Shown here piece after piece: positions 1-8,778 of a stretch of 64,000 nt of DNA (its first letter is position 1; the number at the start of each line of letters is the position of its first letter). The position numbers were made by a program, and so were the translations under genes. The notes beneath the pieces were generated by a model. It was not told the origin of the DNA and did no database searches. It was given only the letters and a program-made list of their open reading frames with translations. The DNA is from Microbacterium sp. Leaf151 (GTDB taxonomy: Bacteria; Actinomycetota; Actinomycetes; Actinomycetales; Microbacteriaceae): assembly GCF_001424225.1 (NCBI RefSeq), contig NZ_LMOR01000001.1, forward strand, positions 129,427 through 193,426, written 5' to 3'.

Positions 1-676
1 CGCGTGAGACGTCGGCGGCACGGAGGTCGGCCAGCACGACGGTCTGCGCGGCGATCGGACTCCATATGGTCATGTCGTCCATCGAGGTGCCGAAACCACT
101 CGCGCTGGCCGTGAGCTGTCCGTTGCCCGCGGCGTCGAGCACGAGCCGCGGATCGGTCACGCTCCAATACGTCATGCCGCCGTAGAAGACCACGGTGAAC
201 GACCCCGACCAGGAGATCTCGACAGCGCCGTCCCGGCGCGTGCCGGTGCCCCCGTCGATGACGACCTGATTGCCCGACGTGCTCGCGGTCGAGGACACCG
301 AGACGGCGGCGCCGCGCGCATCCAGGCACTTCGTCGTCCAGGTCGCCGCCGTCCAGGCTCCGGTCGCGGTGGGCTTCTCGATCCGTACCCGGCCGTCCTG
401 GGCACGGTACAGACCGTCGCCCTCACCCCACACTCGCGCACCGCCGGCGTCGCCCGCCCGGCCCGCGCTCAAGAAGTTGCATCCACCCGCGAACGCTCCA
501 CCACCGGACTCGGCGTTGAGCCCCCACCGCAGCTGCGCGTCGACGATGCCCCCGTCGCCGCCCGCCGTGCCGCCGGGGTCGGGAACCGTCACGACGATGT
601 CGCCGGGGCCGGCAGCGACCGCGGGAGCAGCGCTCACGCCCAGCAGCATCGCGAGCGCGAGACCGGCCCGCAGCAT
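1..676 (-). CDS. HtaA-domain haem-binding surface protein (C-terminus beyond window)
   Basis: About 225 residues are visible; the gene runs off the left edge. The ATG at 676 (GTG at 679 is an alternative) gives a hydrophobic signal peptide ending near an Ala-Val-Ala-Ala site. An HtaA-type domain follows, with the motifs LRWGLNAESGGGAF near residue 45 and GTSMDD near residue 195, matching the same motifs in the HtaA domain encoded from 5173. HtaA domains bind haem at the cell wall in corynebacteria and hand it to HmuT. It starts 11 bp after the preceding gene's stop and is probably the last or next-to-last gene of the hmuT operon. Whether it carries a C-terminal anchor, or a second HtaA domain, cannot be seen. 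Confidence 0.82.
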   Translation of the reverse strand, partial: MLRAGLALAMLLGVSAAPAVAAGPGDIVVTVPDPGGTAGGDGGIVDAQLRWGLNAESGGGAFAGGCNFLSAGRAGDAGGARVWGEGDGLYRAQDGRVRIEKPTATGAWTAATWTTKCLDARGAAVSVSSTASTSGNQVVIDGGTGTRRDGAVEISWSGSFTVVFYGGMTYWSVTDPRLVLDAAGNGQLTASASGFGTSMDDMTIWSPIAAQTVVLADLRAADVSR

Positions 677-687
677 CACACCCGCCC

Positions 688-2010
688 TCACCGCGGCGTC
701 CCCGTCGACAGCAGCTCGGTCGGAGCATCGGGGCCGGTGGATCCGGGCGCGGGCGGTACGGGGTCGTCCCCCGCGTCCGCCGGGGCTTCGCCCTGCGATG
801 AGCGCGGCGCCGCTGCAACGGCATCCGACGCGCCCCTCGGGCTCGCCGCGGCAACGGCATCCGGCGCGCCCGTCGCCACAGCCGCATCCGGCGCGCCCGC
901 CGCCACAGCCGCACCCGTCGAGCCCGACGCTCGTGCACCCGCCACGCCCGCACGCTCCCGCTTCACCCGGCGCCGCGAGCGAGCCCGGACGACGGCCGTG
1001 ATGATGCTCGCCATGATCAGCGTCACCGACAGCGCGATGCAGGCGAGCAACAGCACGAGCACCCAGGTGGGTGCGGTCGGGGTCCCGGCGACGGGTACCG
1101 CGACGGTCCCCCCGCTGACGGTGACCTCGGCCTCGGCGACGGCGCCCGATCCCGCCCCGCGCAGGGTCAGCAGGTGCGTGCCGTCACGGACTTCGCGCGG
1201 CACCGGCAGCGCCGCCGCGACCTCGCCCTGCGATCCGGCGGTCAGGGGACCGACGGCGGTGAGCCCGCCGTCGAGCGAGGCGACGATCTGCTCGCCGGGG
1301 GTGAAGCCCTGGCCCGTGAAGACGATCGACGTGCCGGCCGTGACCGAGGCCGACTCGACGCCGACCCGCACGGCGCCCGCCGCCGCGGCCGGGCCCTCTC
1401 CCCCGGGGGCCGCTGGGGCCGCAGGGGCCGCCGCGGACGTGAACGACACCGGCGTGAACGTCTCATTGTTGACGTTCTTCACCCCGTGCGCGCCGATGGT
1501 GATGATGCCGCAGGTGACCCGCCGGCAGTCGACCTCGGAGACGCGCCCGTCACGGTCCTGGCTCTCGAAGACCGCGCCGGGGATCACCATCGACACCGAC
1601 CACGATCCGTCGGTGCCCAGAATGCCGTTCGCGGAGCTCTCGGTCTGACTCCCCGGGAAGGCGAGGAAGCGCTGGAAGCCGTTGTTGTCGGCCGACTCCG
1701 CGTCGGGCACGTATCGATAGTCCGTCCCCACGACTCCCCCGGCGCTGGGCCGCCACGAGCCGCCCGCGGCGTCGTCGACCCAGCCGAACAGCACGTAGAT
1801 TCCGCCGAAGCCGTTGGGGATCGACTGGAAACCCGACCCCGACACGGTCACGTCGGTGGCGAAGTCGGCATCCGCGGATGCCGTGCCCCCGGGGCCTGAC
1901 ACCGTCACCGATCCGGCGGCCCACGCCGGGGCGCCGGCGCCGACCGTGGCGGTAGCGGTGAGGGTCAGCGCGGCGGCGAGCGCGATGAGACGACGAGACA
2001 GATGGTTCAT
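688..2010 (-). CDS. TM-anchored secreted protein of the haem locus
   Basis: 440 residues. ATG at 2010 overlaps the hmuV stop by 4 nt (ATGA) with GGAG just upstream, so it is translationally coupled. It has a signal peptide ending about residue 31. A beta-rich domain (about 35-190; motifs GGIYVLFGW, SWRPSAGG, ETFTPVSF) has a clear counterpart in the middle of the HtaA protein encoded from 5173 (TYVVFGKF, TWKPSAGA, ETFTPIAF). An Ig-like domain (about 210-300) and one membrane helix (about 320-345) follow, then an Arg/Lys stop and an Ala/Pro-rich cytoplasmic tail. By position it corresponds to the membrane-tethered HtaB/HtaC partners of corynebacterial loci, but I see no HtaA domain in it. A haem-relay role is inferred from context only. 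Confidence 0.75.
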   Translation of the reverse strand: MNHLSRRLIALAAALTLTATATVGAGAPAWAAGSVTVSGPGGTASADADFATDVTVSGSGFQSIPNGFGGIYVLFGWVDDAAGGSWRPSAGGVVGTDYRYVPDAESADNNGFQRFLAFPGSQTESSANGILGTDGSWSVSMVIPGAVFESQDRDGRVSEVDCRRVTCGIITIGAHGVKNVNNETFTPVSFTSAAAPAAPAAPGGEGPAAAAGAVRVGVESASVTAGTSIVFTGQGFTPGEQIVASLDGGLTAVGPLTAGSQGEVAAALPVPREVRDGTHLLTLRGAGSGAVAEAEVTVSGGTVAVPVAGTPTAPTWVLVLLLACIALSVTLIMASIITAVVRARSRRRVKRERAGVAGARASGSTGAAVAAGAPDAAVATGAPDAVAAASPRGASDAVAAAPRSSQGEAPADAGDDPVPPAPGSTGPDAPTELLSTGTPR

Positions 2011-2816
2011 GGGAGCTCTCCGGGGAAGGGGAAGGGGAGGGGCGCGGAGTCGGCGACGACCAGGAGCGCCCCGCGGGGCCCGACGACGACATCGATCGGA
2101 TGCCGGTACACCCGCGTGAGCAGATCGGGGTCGAGCACGTCGCGTGGGGGCCCGTCGGCAACCAGGCGACCGTGCTCCAAGAGCGCGATCCGGTCGGCGT
2201 AGGCTGCGGCGAGCCCCAGGTCGTGCAGCACGACGACGGCCGACCCCCCGGCATCCACCCGGTCGCGGGTGCGGGCGAGCACCCGGTGCTGATGGCGGAT
2301 GTCGAGACTCGCGGTGGGCTCGTCCAGCAGGGCGATCCCGCACTCCTGCGCGTACGACCGAGCGAAGGCGGCCCGCGCCCGTTCCCCGCCCGACAGCCCC
2401 GTGACCGGCCGATCGGCGAACGCCTGCACCTCACCGGCGACGAGCGCCTCTGCCACCGCTGCGTCGTCTCGGGAAGCGGCGGCGTGACGGCGCCACGGCG
2501 CGCGGCCCATGCGCACGACGTCGCGCACGATGAACGGGAACGACACCTCGTTGTTCTGCGTCAGCACCGACCGACGGCGCGCGCGATCGGCGACGGGCCA
2601 GGATGTCAGGGGCGCGCCTTCGAGCTCGACGGATCCCGCCGCGGGAACCCGGTCGCCCGCGAGCACCGACAGCAGGGTCGACTTGCCCGCGCCGTTCGGA
2701 CCGACCAGCACGACCATCTCGCCCGCCGCGAGGTCGAGATCGACCGCGTCGAGCACGCGTCGACCCCCCACGTCGACCGAGATTCCGCGGGCGCGCAGCA
2801 CCGGGCTCATCCCCAT
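2007..2816 (-). CDS. hmuV: Haem ABC transporter ATP-binding protein
   Basis: 269 residues. It energises haem import through HmuU in the cytoplasm. Walker A GPNGAGKST near residue 40, a Q-loop region, signature LSGGERARAAF and Walker B ALLDEPTASLD are all present, so it should be an active ATPase. The ATG at 2816 is used here; an in-frame ATG at 2810 would overlap the permease stop as ATGA and is equally plausible. Length and composition fit FecE/HmuV/BtuD-type ATPases. It lies between permease and surface-protein genes in a continuous overlapped operon hmuT-hmuU-hmuV, so haem rather than siderophore is the likeliest substrate. Confidence 0.93.
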   Translation of the reverse strand: MGMSPVLRARGISVDVGGRRVLDAVDLDLAAGEMVVLVGPNGAGKSTLLSVLAGDRVPAAGSVELEGAPLTSWPVADRARRRSVLTQNNEVSFPFIVRDVVRMGRAPWRRHAAASRDDAAVAEALVAGEVQAFADRPVTGLSGGERARAAFARSYAQECGIALLDEPTASLDIRHQHRVLARTRDRVDAGGSAVVVLHDLGLAAAYADRIALLEHGRLVADGPPRDVLDPDLLTRVYRHPIDVVVGPRGALLVVADSAPLPFPFPGELP

Positions 2817-3928
2817 CCCCCCGACCGACGGCGTGTGCGGCGCAGGAGCCAGAAGAAGAACGGCCCGCCGATGAGGGCGGTGAGCATGCCGATGGGCAGC
2901 TCCGAGCCGGGCACGGCCGTTCGCGCTACCAGGTCGGCGGCCAGCAGCAGCACCGCGCCGCCGAGCGCGCTCGCGGGCATCAGCAGACGATGGCCGGGCC
3001 CGAGGAGCATCCGCATGAGGTGCGGAACCACGAGCCCCACGAAGCCGATGATCCCGCAGAACGCCACGGCCGCGCAGGTCAGCAGGGCGATCACGACGAT
3101 CGCGATCACGCGCAACCGCTCCACCCGGACGCCGAGGTGCTCGGCCTGCCGCTCACCGAGGGCGAGCAGGTCGAGGCTGCCCGAGAAGAACAGGCACGCC
3201 ACGATTCCCACGACCGCGAGCGGGGCGACGACGGCGAGGTCGTCCCAGCGGGTCCCGTTGAGCGACCCGAGCTGCCAGAAGACGATCTGTTCGCGCTGCT
3301 GGGTCGAACCCAGATAGGTGAACAGCGCGATGGCGGCACCCCCGACGGCGTTCACCGCGATGCCGGTCAGCACCAGGGTGACGACCTCGGTGCGGCCGTC
3401 GGCGCGTGCCGAGACGTAGACGACGACGGTCGCGGCCAGCCCGCCGGCGAAGGCCAGCGCGGGAAGAGTGAGGGGCCCGAAGAAGGTGAGCCCGAAGACG
3501 ATGGATGCCGAGGCCCCCACCGCGGCTCCCGACGAGATGCCGATGACCCCGGGCTCGGCCAACGGGTTGCGGAAGACGCCCTGCATGACGACGCCGGCGG
3601 TGGCGAGCGTCGCACCCACGAGAGCTGCCATCAGCAGCCGGGGCACGCGGATGAGCCAGAGCGTGGCCTCGCCGTTGACGTGCTGCATCGCCGCCCCCGG
3701 CGAGACCGACAGGAAGCCGAGCCCGACCGCGCGCACCCCGTCGTTCCAGGCGCGAGAGAAGGCGCCGACCACCTGGTCGGCCGGGATCGAGAGCTGCCCA
3801 CTGCCCGCCGACACGATGGCCAGGGCGATCAACGCGAGGGTGAGGGACACGAACACCGCCGGTACGCGAAGACCTGCGCGGGCGCCGGCAGCCGAGACCG
3901 CCACGGGCGCCGCCGCGACCGTCGTCAT
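2807..3928 (-). CDS. hmuU: Haem ABC transporter permease (FecCD family)
   Basis: 373 residues. ATG at 3928 overlaps the hmuT stop as ATGA. A short Ala-rich cytoplasmic N-terminus is followed by about nine to ten membrane helices. FecCD family landmarks include the NPLAEPGVIGISSGAAVGA segment near residues 125-145, the GSLNGTRW segment and the C-terminal GFVGLVVPHLMR loop that couples to the ATPase. The product should form a homodimeric inner-membrane channel for haem delivered by HmuT. The C-terminus (ELPIGMLTALIGGPFFFWLL) is typical of BtuC/FecD permeases. No frameshift or missing motif is seen. Confidence 0.93.
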   Translation of the reverse strand: MTTVAAAPVAVSAAGARAGLRVPAVFVSLTLALIALAIVSAGSGQLSIPADQVVGAFSRAWNDGVRAVGLGFLSVSPGAAMQHVNGEATLWLIRVPRLLMAALVGATLATAGVVMQGVFRNPLAEPGVIGISSGAAVGASASIVFGLTFFGPLTLPALAFAGGLAATVVVYVSARADGRTEVVTLVLTGIAVNAVGGAAIALFTYLGSTQQREQIVFWQLGSLNGTRWDDLAVVAPLAVVGIVACLFFSGSLDLLALGERQAEHLGVRVERLRVIAIVVIALLTCAAVAFCGIIGFVGLVVPHLMRMLLGPGHRLLMPASALGGAVLLLAADLVARTAVPGSELPIGMLTALIGGPFFFWLLRRTRRRSGGWG

Positions 3929-5022
3929 CCCGCCGCCTCGGGCGCGTACACCGCGACGGCCAGCGCATCGAGCACGTCGGCGGAGGCGGGGCCGAAGCTC
4001 AGCACGGTGGTGTCGGACATGTCGACGACGCGGCGGTGGCGACCGGCATCGGTCTGGGCGACCGCCGGGAGGTGCTCGACGAGTCCGTCGACACCGTCGA
4101 CCGACTCGAGGCCCTTCGTCATCATGATGAGCAGGTCGGGATCGGCGTCGACGAGGGCCTCGTCGGTGATCGGGCGCATGCCCTTCCATCCGATCTCGCC
4201 GGCGACGTCGATTCCCCCCAGTGCATCGATCAGGCTGTCCGCCCCCGATTCGTCGCCGAAGAGGTAGTAGACCCCCGACTGACCGCGCACGTAGAGGAAC
4301 ATCATGCGCAGCCTCTGCGCGGGGTCGGCCGGTGCGACGGCGGCGATCTGCGCGATCTTCGCGTCGATGGCCGCGGTGCTGCGCGCGGCGAGCGCGGCCG
4401 CGCGCTCGGGCACGCCCAGCGCCGAGCCCACCTGATCGATGAGCGATCCGACCGTTTCGAGAGAACGGCGCGAGTCGACCACGACGACCGGGATACCGGC
4501 ATCCCGCATCTGCAGGATGGTGTCCCAGGGACCGAGACTCGTGTCGGTGAGGATGACGCTGGGGGCGGCGTCGAGGATCGCCTCGGCGTTGAGGTCGTGC
4601 CCGTTCTCGGTTACCACGGGGAGGTGCGCCGCCTCGGGGAAGCCGGTGGAGATGTCGCGGGCGACGACCTGATCGCCGAGCCCCAGCTCGAAGACGATGC
4701 GCGAGAGCGAGCCGTAGATGTCGAGCGTGAGGATGCGAGAGGTGTCGGTCACCGTCACGGCGGTGCCCTGGGAATCGGTGATCGTCACGGGGAGCGACTG
4801 AGCCCCCTCGGCGACGGGAACGATCGCCGAAGACGCGGCGACGGCGGTCGAGGGGCCTTCCCACGCGAGTGGATCCGCGAGGGGCGTCACCTCCGCCAGC
4901 GGCGGCGTCGCAGCGGCCCCGCCGCCGTGCATCGGATCGGCGCCGCTGCAGGCGGTGATCCCCACGGCGACGGTCAGGGCGAGCGCGAGCGCGGCGAGGC
5001 CGCGAGTGGTTCGACGGGTCAT
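3925..5022 (-). CDS. hmuT: Haem-binding lipoprotein, ABC substrate-binding component
   Basis: 365 residues. The ATG at 5022 is preceded by a strong GGAGGT ribosome site. A lipoprotein signal ends in a lipobox ending Thr-Ala-Cys, so Cys25 should be lipidated and the protein tethered outside the membrane. The remainder is a class III periplasmic-binding fold with the typical opening SRILTLDIYGSLSRIVFELG, two lobes and a long linker helix. HmuT proteins use a His/Tyr pair to bind haem; I did not assign these residues with confidence. It is first in the hmuTUV operon and sits directly behind two DtxR-like boxes, so it should be induced by iron limitation. Confidence 0.93.
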   Translation of the reverse strand: MTRRTTRGLAALALALTVAVGITACSGADPMHGGGAAATPPLAEVTPLADPLAWEGPSTAVAASSAIVPVAEGAQSLPVTITDSQGTAVTVTDTSRILTLDIYGSLSRIVFELGLGDQVVARDISTGFPEAAHLPVVTENGHDLNAEAILDAAPSVILTDTSLGPWDTILQMRDAGIPVVVVDSRRSLETVGSLIDQVGSALGVPERAAALAARSTAAIDAKIAQIAAVAPADPAQRLRMMFLYVRGQSGVYYLFGDESGADSLIDALGGIDVAGEIGWKGMRPITDEALVDADPDLLIMMTKGLESVDGVDGLVEHLPAVAQTDAGRHRRVVDMSDTTVLSFGPASADVLDALAVAVYAPEAAG

Positions 5023-5037
5023 GAACGCACCTCCAAG

Positions 5038-5056
5038 TAAGGTGAGCCTACCCTTA
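5038..5056. promoter_or_regulatory. DtxR/IdeR-like iron box (hmuT side)
   Basis: TAAGGTGAGCCTACCCTTA matches 14 of 19 positions of the textbook DtxR consensus (TTAGGTTAGGCTAACCTAA). It abuts the hmuT Shine-Dalgarno sequence, so bound repressor would block the hmuT promoter when iron is plentiful. The match is seen directly; repression is inferred from the family. Confidence 0.7.
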
Positions 5057-5082
5057 ACATTGCTCGCTGACCGCCTTCGTGG

Positions 5083-5101
5083 TTAGGTAAGGCTAACCTG
5101 C
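5083..5101. promoter_or_regulatory. DtxR/IdeR-like iron box (HtaA-WxL side)
   Basis: TTAGGTAAGGCTAACCTGC matches 16 of 19 positions of the DtxR consensus. It lies in the same 150-bp divergent region, 72 bp before the start at 5173. With the neighbouring box at 5038 it could control both directions. Confidence 0.8.
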
Positions 5102-5172
5102 CTTTCAGCGCCCCATCCGGGGCGCACTCGCGCACGCCGCGAGACCCGTGAAAGGCTGAGAAGGGAACGAAC

Positions 5173-6990
5173 GTGGAATCCTCCGCGCACAGACACCGGT
5201 TCGCTCGCGTGACCATCGCGAGCCTGACCGCCGCGGCGCTCGCCCTCGGCGGGGCTCTCGTCGCCGCCCCCGCCCACGCCGCCGGGACGAGTATCGATGG
5301 CGCCGTGTTCCGCTGGGGCGTCAACGCCGAATCGAACGCGGCCGCTTTCGCCCCGGGAACGGTCAATCTGCTCTCGGCGGGCGTCGTCACGGCCACCTCG
5401 TCGGCTGACCGGGTCACCGCGTCGAACTGGAAGCAGAGCGACGGCAACACGCAGATCCTGAAGCGCCAGGCCGACGGCAGCTACGCCACCGCGACCTTCG
5501 CGGGGCTGCGCACCGACGCGAACGGCACCACCGTCACGACGGGCAACGGACTGAACTCGGGACACATCGCCGAGATCGCCGGCGGGACCGGAACGGTCGA
5601 CGTGGATGCCAACACGGCCAGCATCCAGTGGACCGGGACCTTCACCTCGGCGTACTACTCGGGCATGACCCGCTCCTGGATCACCGACCCGAAGCTCACC
5701 GTCGCCTCCGACGGCACCGGCACCGTCACCGCGACCCTCGGCGGCTACGGCACGTCGATGGACGACCCCGACAAGTTCGAGACCCTCACGCCCGCGACGA
5801 ACGTGGTCGTCGCCACCCTCACCGGCGTCGACGTGACGGCGACGGGCTTCACCGTCACCCCCGACTACCTCGGCCGCACGGTCACCGTCCCCGAGGGATC
5901 GGTCGCGCAGGTCACCACCGGCGCCAACTCCGGGGCCTTCCCGCAGTCGTTCGTCGACTTCCAGGTCAAAACGGGCCAGGGCTCGTACTGGTACTCCTCG
6001 GGCGGTTCGGCCGACGCGCGCAAGCCCGCCAGCCCCCTCTCGGTCGCGTACACCGCCGCCCCGGTCGCCGCGACCCCCACCGTCACGGTGTCGAAGACCA
6101 GCGGGATCGCCCAGGGCGAGACCGTCACCGTGACCGGCAGCGGGTTCCTGCCGTCGGGCAGCGCCACGAACGGGGTCCGCCCGCCACTGGCCGGCCAGTT
6201 CAGCGGAACCTACGTCGTCTTCGGCAAGTTCGCCGACACCTGGAAGCCCTCGGCGGGGGCCCCGTCGTCGGCGCGTTCGGTGATCGCGCAGAAGTGGGCC
6301 GTACCCGCCGCCAGCATGGCCGCCATCGGCGGCGCCGGCAACGGCGCGATCGAGCTGAAGGCCGATGGGACGTTCTCCGCCGACCTCGTCCTCAGCGCGA
6401 CCGAGGCGCAGAACCTCGCCGCGGGTCGCTTCGGCATCTACACCTATGCCGGCAGCGGCACCGTCTACGCCCCGTTCGAGACCTTCACCCCGATCGCCTT
6501 CGCCTCGTCGTCCGACGTGGTCGTCGAGGTGCCGGAGTGGGTCGACAACCCCACCGGCTCGTTCGGCTGGGCGTTCGAGGGCACCTCCCCCGCGAGCCTC
6601 GGCACCGCGGTGCAGGATGGCGCCAACTTCACGGCATCCGGATCGCTCACGAACATCGTCGTGACCGACACCCGAGCCGGCGGAACCGCGCCGTACACGT
6701 GGAGCATCTCGGGCCAGGTCGGCGACTTCGCCTCGACGGGGGGCGGCTCGTTCTCGAGCGGCCTGCTGGGGTGGAAGCCCAAGGTCGTCACCGCCGGGCA
6801 GACGGTGACCGCCGGCACCGAGGTCGCATCCACCCGCCTGGGCGGCGTCGGGCTCGGATCCTCGCGGGTGCTCGCGTCGTCGACCGCGGCAGCCAGCGCC
6901 ACCGTCGGCGCCGACCTGTCGCTGGTGATCCCCGGCACGACGCCGGCGGGCGACTACACCGCGAAGCTCACGATCACCGCACTGCAGTAA
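5173..6990 (+). CDS. HtaA haem-binding protein with C-terminal WxL-like domain
   Basis: 605 residues; ATG after an AAGGGA site. Signal peptide to about residue 36. HtaA domain about 44-290 (FRWGVNAESNAAAF, YYSGMTRSW, GTSMDD, YWYSSGG). A second beta domain about 300-450 resembles the one in the product of 688-2010. The C-terminal part, about 453-605, is WxL-like: EWAFEGT-type opening at WAFEGTS, VTDTRAGG, WSISGQVGDF near 510, LLGWKP near 534 and the closing strand YTAKLTITALQ. The closing strand and the W-x-L/I plus LGWxP motifs recur in the proteins at 17715 and 28203. WxL domains attach secreted proteins to peptidoglycan in Firmicutes. The next gene encodes a WxLIP-type partner, so this is probably a wall-bound haem receptor. 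Confidence 0.85.
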   Translation: MESSAHRHRFARVTIASLTAAALALGGALVAAPAHAAGTSIDGAVFRWGVNAESNAAAFAPGTVNLLSAGVVTATSSADRVTASNWKQSDGNTQILKRQADGSYATATFAGLRTDANGTTVTTGNGLNSGHIAEIAGGTGTVDVDANTASIQWTGTFTSAYYSGMTRSWITDPKLTVASDGTGTVTATLGGYGTSMDDPDKFETLTPATNVVVATLTGVDVTATGFTVTPDYLGRTVTVPEGSVAQVTTGANSGAFPQSFVDFQVKTGQGSYWYSSGGSADARKPASPLSVAYTAAPVAATPTVTVSKTSGIAQGETVTVTGSGFLPSGSATNGVRPPLAGQFSGTYVVFGKFADTWKPSAGAPSSARSVIAQKWAVPAASMAAIGGAGNGAIELKADGTFSADLVLSATEAQNLAAGRFGIYTYAGSGTVYAPFETFTPIAFASSSDVVVEVPEWVDNPTGSFGWAFEGTSPASLGTAVQDGANFTASGSLTNIVVTDTRAGGTAPYTWSISGQVGDFASTGGGSFSSGLLGWKPKVVTAGQTVTAGTEVASTRLGGVGLGSSRVLASSTAAASATVGADLSLVIPGTTPAGDYTAKLTITALQ

Positions 6991-6997
6991 GCACCGC

Positions 6998-7030
6998 GAA
7001 GGGGGCCCGACGGTCGTCGGGGCCCCCTTC
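6998..7030 (+). terminator. GC-rich hairpin between HtaA-WxL and WxLIP genes
   Basis: GAAGGGGGCCC pairs perfectly with GGGCCCCCTTC (11 bp, extendable inside). There is no T-run. It may act as a partial terminator or mRNA stabiliser that sets the ratio of the two products. Confidence 0.6.
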
Positions 7031-7054
7031 CCCACCCCTCACGAAAGCACTCCC

Positions 7055-8032
7055 GTGATCACACGACTCCGCCTCGGCGCCCTCGTCCTCGTCGGCGTCG
7101 TCATCGCCGCCTTCGCCGCACCGACCGCCACCTCCGCGGCCACCACCGACGGGGGCGTCGCGTGGACCGTACAGACCGCTGACAACCCCCAGGGCACCGG
7201 ACGAGCGAACTTCACGTACGACGTGGCGCCCGGAGCCGTGATTTCCGACGCGATGATCGTGGTGAACACCGGCACCGAGCCCCTGCCGCTCTCCGTGTAC
7301 GCCGCCGATGCGTTCACGGCGTCCACCGGCGAGATCGACGTTCTCGTCGGCGGCCAGCCCTCGCAGGGGGCGGGCACGTGGGTCGCAGTGGCTCCGACAC
7401 CGCTCACCCTCGACCCGGGCGACTCGGCGGAGGTGCCCTTCACCATCGCCGTTCCCGCCGACGCGCGTCCCGGCGACCATGCCGCGGGCATCGTGACCTC
7501 GCTCACGAGCCAGGATGCCGCAGCGACGCTGTCGGTCGATCGACGCCTCGGCACCCGGATCAACCTCCGGGTCGCGGGAGAGCTGAGCCCGGCTGCCTCC
7601 GTCGTGGACGTGTCGACACGGTACGTCCCCTCGTGGAATCCGTTCGACTCGGGTCGCCTCCTCGTGCACTACTCACTCGAGAACACCGGCAACACCCGCC
7701 TGACCGCCAGCGAGACGATCGCGACGACGGGCCTCTCCGCAGCGCGCACCGCGCCCGAGCAGATGAGCGAGATCCTGCCCGGGTCGATCGTCGAGGTCGA
7801 GCGCGAGGTGCCCGTGTTCTCGCTGGGCTGGGTCACGGGCGCGGTGTCCGTCACTCCCGAAAGCGTGGGTCTGGGCGCGGCGCTCCTCGAGCCGGTCGCC
7901 ACGGAGTTCTCGACCGCGGCCGTTCCGTGGAGCCTCTACGTGCTCCTGATCGTGGTCCTGGGTGTCGCGCTCACCGCCATGCTGATCGCGCGGCGCCTGC
8001 GCCGTCGTCGCGCCGAGGTCCCGGTCGCCTGA
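7055..8032 (+). CDS. WxLIP-type (DUF916-like) membrane-anchored protein
   Basis: 325 residues; GTG start at 7055 behind a weak purine stretch. Signal peptide to about residue 30, then an extracellular beta-rich part opening VAWTVQTADNPQG and containing TYDVAPG, PLPLSVYAADAF, LDPGDSAEVPFTI and PGDHAAGI. These are hallmark phrases of the WxL-interacting-protein (DUF916) domain. A second beta domain follows, then one C-terminal membrane helix (about 285-308) and a short Arg-rich tail. WxLIP proteins in Firmicutes bind both WxL proteins and peptidoglycan. Here it follows an HtaA-WxL gene, so it probably docks that haem receptor. It is paralogous to the product of 29548-30723. Confidence 0.8.
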   Translation: MITRLRLGALVLVGVVIAAFAAPTATSAATTDGGVAWTVQTADNPQGTGRANFTYDVAPGAVISDAMIVVNTGTEPLPLSVYAADAFTASTGEIDVLVGGQPSQGAGTWVAVAPTPLTLDPGDSAEVPFTIAVPADARPGDHAAGIVTSLTSQDAAATLSVDRRLGTRINLRVAGELSPAASVVDVSTRYVPSWNPFDSGRLLVHYSLENTGNTRLTASETIATTGLSAARTAPEQMSEILPGSIVEVEREVPVFSLGWVTGAVSVTPESVGLGAALLEPVATEFSTAAVPWSLYVLLIVVLGVALTAMLIARRLRRRRAEVPVA

Positions 8033-8070
8033 GATCGCGGCCGACGCCCTCGCCGCACCGGCGGTCGACG

Positions 8071-8096
8071 TTCGCGGCATCCACGATCGCCGCGAA
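8071..8096. terminator. Bidirectional terminator hairpin
   Basis: TTCGCGGC and GCCGCGAA form an 8-bp perfect stem with a 10-nt loop between two convergent genes (WxLIP and haem oxygenase). Confidence 0.5.
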
Positions 8097-8102
8097 GGCG
8101 GC

Positions 8103-8756
8103 TCAGGCGGTCCGCGCCGCCTTGGCCCGGGCCAGGTCGTGGAAGAGCTCGGTGTTGAAGCGGTAGGCGACGAGAACCTCGGCGATCACCCGCTCCTTCT
8201 CGTCATCGCTCCACGGGGCGGCATCCAATTGTTCGCGGTAGACGTTCTTGAAGGCTTCGGGGTCGGCGATGTCGCCGAACAGGTAGAAACCGATGCCGTT
8301 GGTGTCGAACCCGAACCGCCGCTGCATGAGCCGGCCGATGAACTGCCCGCCCGAGAGGTCGCCGAGGTAGCGCGTGTAGTGGTGGGCGACGAACCCGCCC
8401 GGCCACGTGGCAGCGACGCGGCGGATCCGCGCAACGTACCGCTCGGTGGTCGGCAGCGGTGCGACGGTGTCGCGCCAGCCCTCCCCGAGCAGGAAATCGA
8501 GATCGGATTCGAGGGCGGGCATCCGTGTGAGCTTGTCGCTGAGGAACACGGATGCCACCGGGTCGACGCGCATGCGCTCGGTGGCCTCTTCGAGGGCGAC
8601 GTAGATGAACCAGTGCTGCACGACGAGGGCGATGTAGTCGTCGCGCGTGCCGGTGCCGTTCATGAGGTCGGTCATGAATCCCGAGTGCTCGCTGGTCGAA
8701 TGCGCCGTGCGAGACCGTTCGCGCAGGGCTTCGGAGAAGGAGATGACGTCGCTCAT
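8103..8756 (-). CDS. hmuO: Haem oxygenase (biliverdin-producing)
   Basis: 217 residues from the ATG at 8756; in-frame ATGs at 8765, 8768 and 8774 would add up to six residues and cannot be excluded because no start has a good ribosome site. It opens haem to biliverdin, CO and iron in the cytoplasm. The proximal-ligand region RSRTAHSTSEHSGFM near residue 15 and the distal-helix signature YLGDLSGGQ near residue 128 are both intact, as is the RRFGFD segment. Length matches corynebacterial HmuO. A DtxR-like box lies upstream, so it should be co-regulated with haem uptake. Confidence 0.95.
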   Translation of the reverse strand: MSDVISFSEALRERSRTAHSTSEHSGFMTDLMNGTGTRDDYIALVVQHWFIYVALEEATERMRVDPVASVFLSDKLTRMPALESDLDFLLGEGWRDTVAPLPTTERYVARIRRVAATWPGGFVAHHYTRYLGDLSGGQFIGRLMQRRFGFDTNGIGFYLFGDIADPEAFKNVYREQLDAAPWSDDEKERVIAEVLVAYRFNTELFHDLARAKAARTA

Positions 8757-8778
8757 GGAGCCCATCATACGCATCGAG

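Noticed and set aside
5083-7035. Minus-strand open frame of 650 codons across the HtaA gene
   Set aside because: Gly/Arg/Glu low-complexity shadow; overlaps an iron box and a signal peptide of the real gene.
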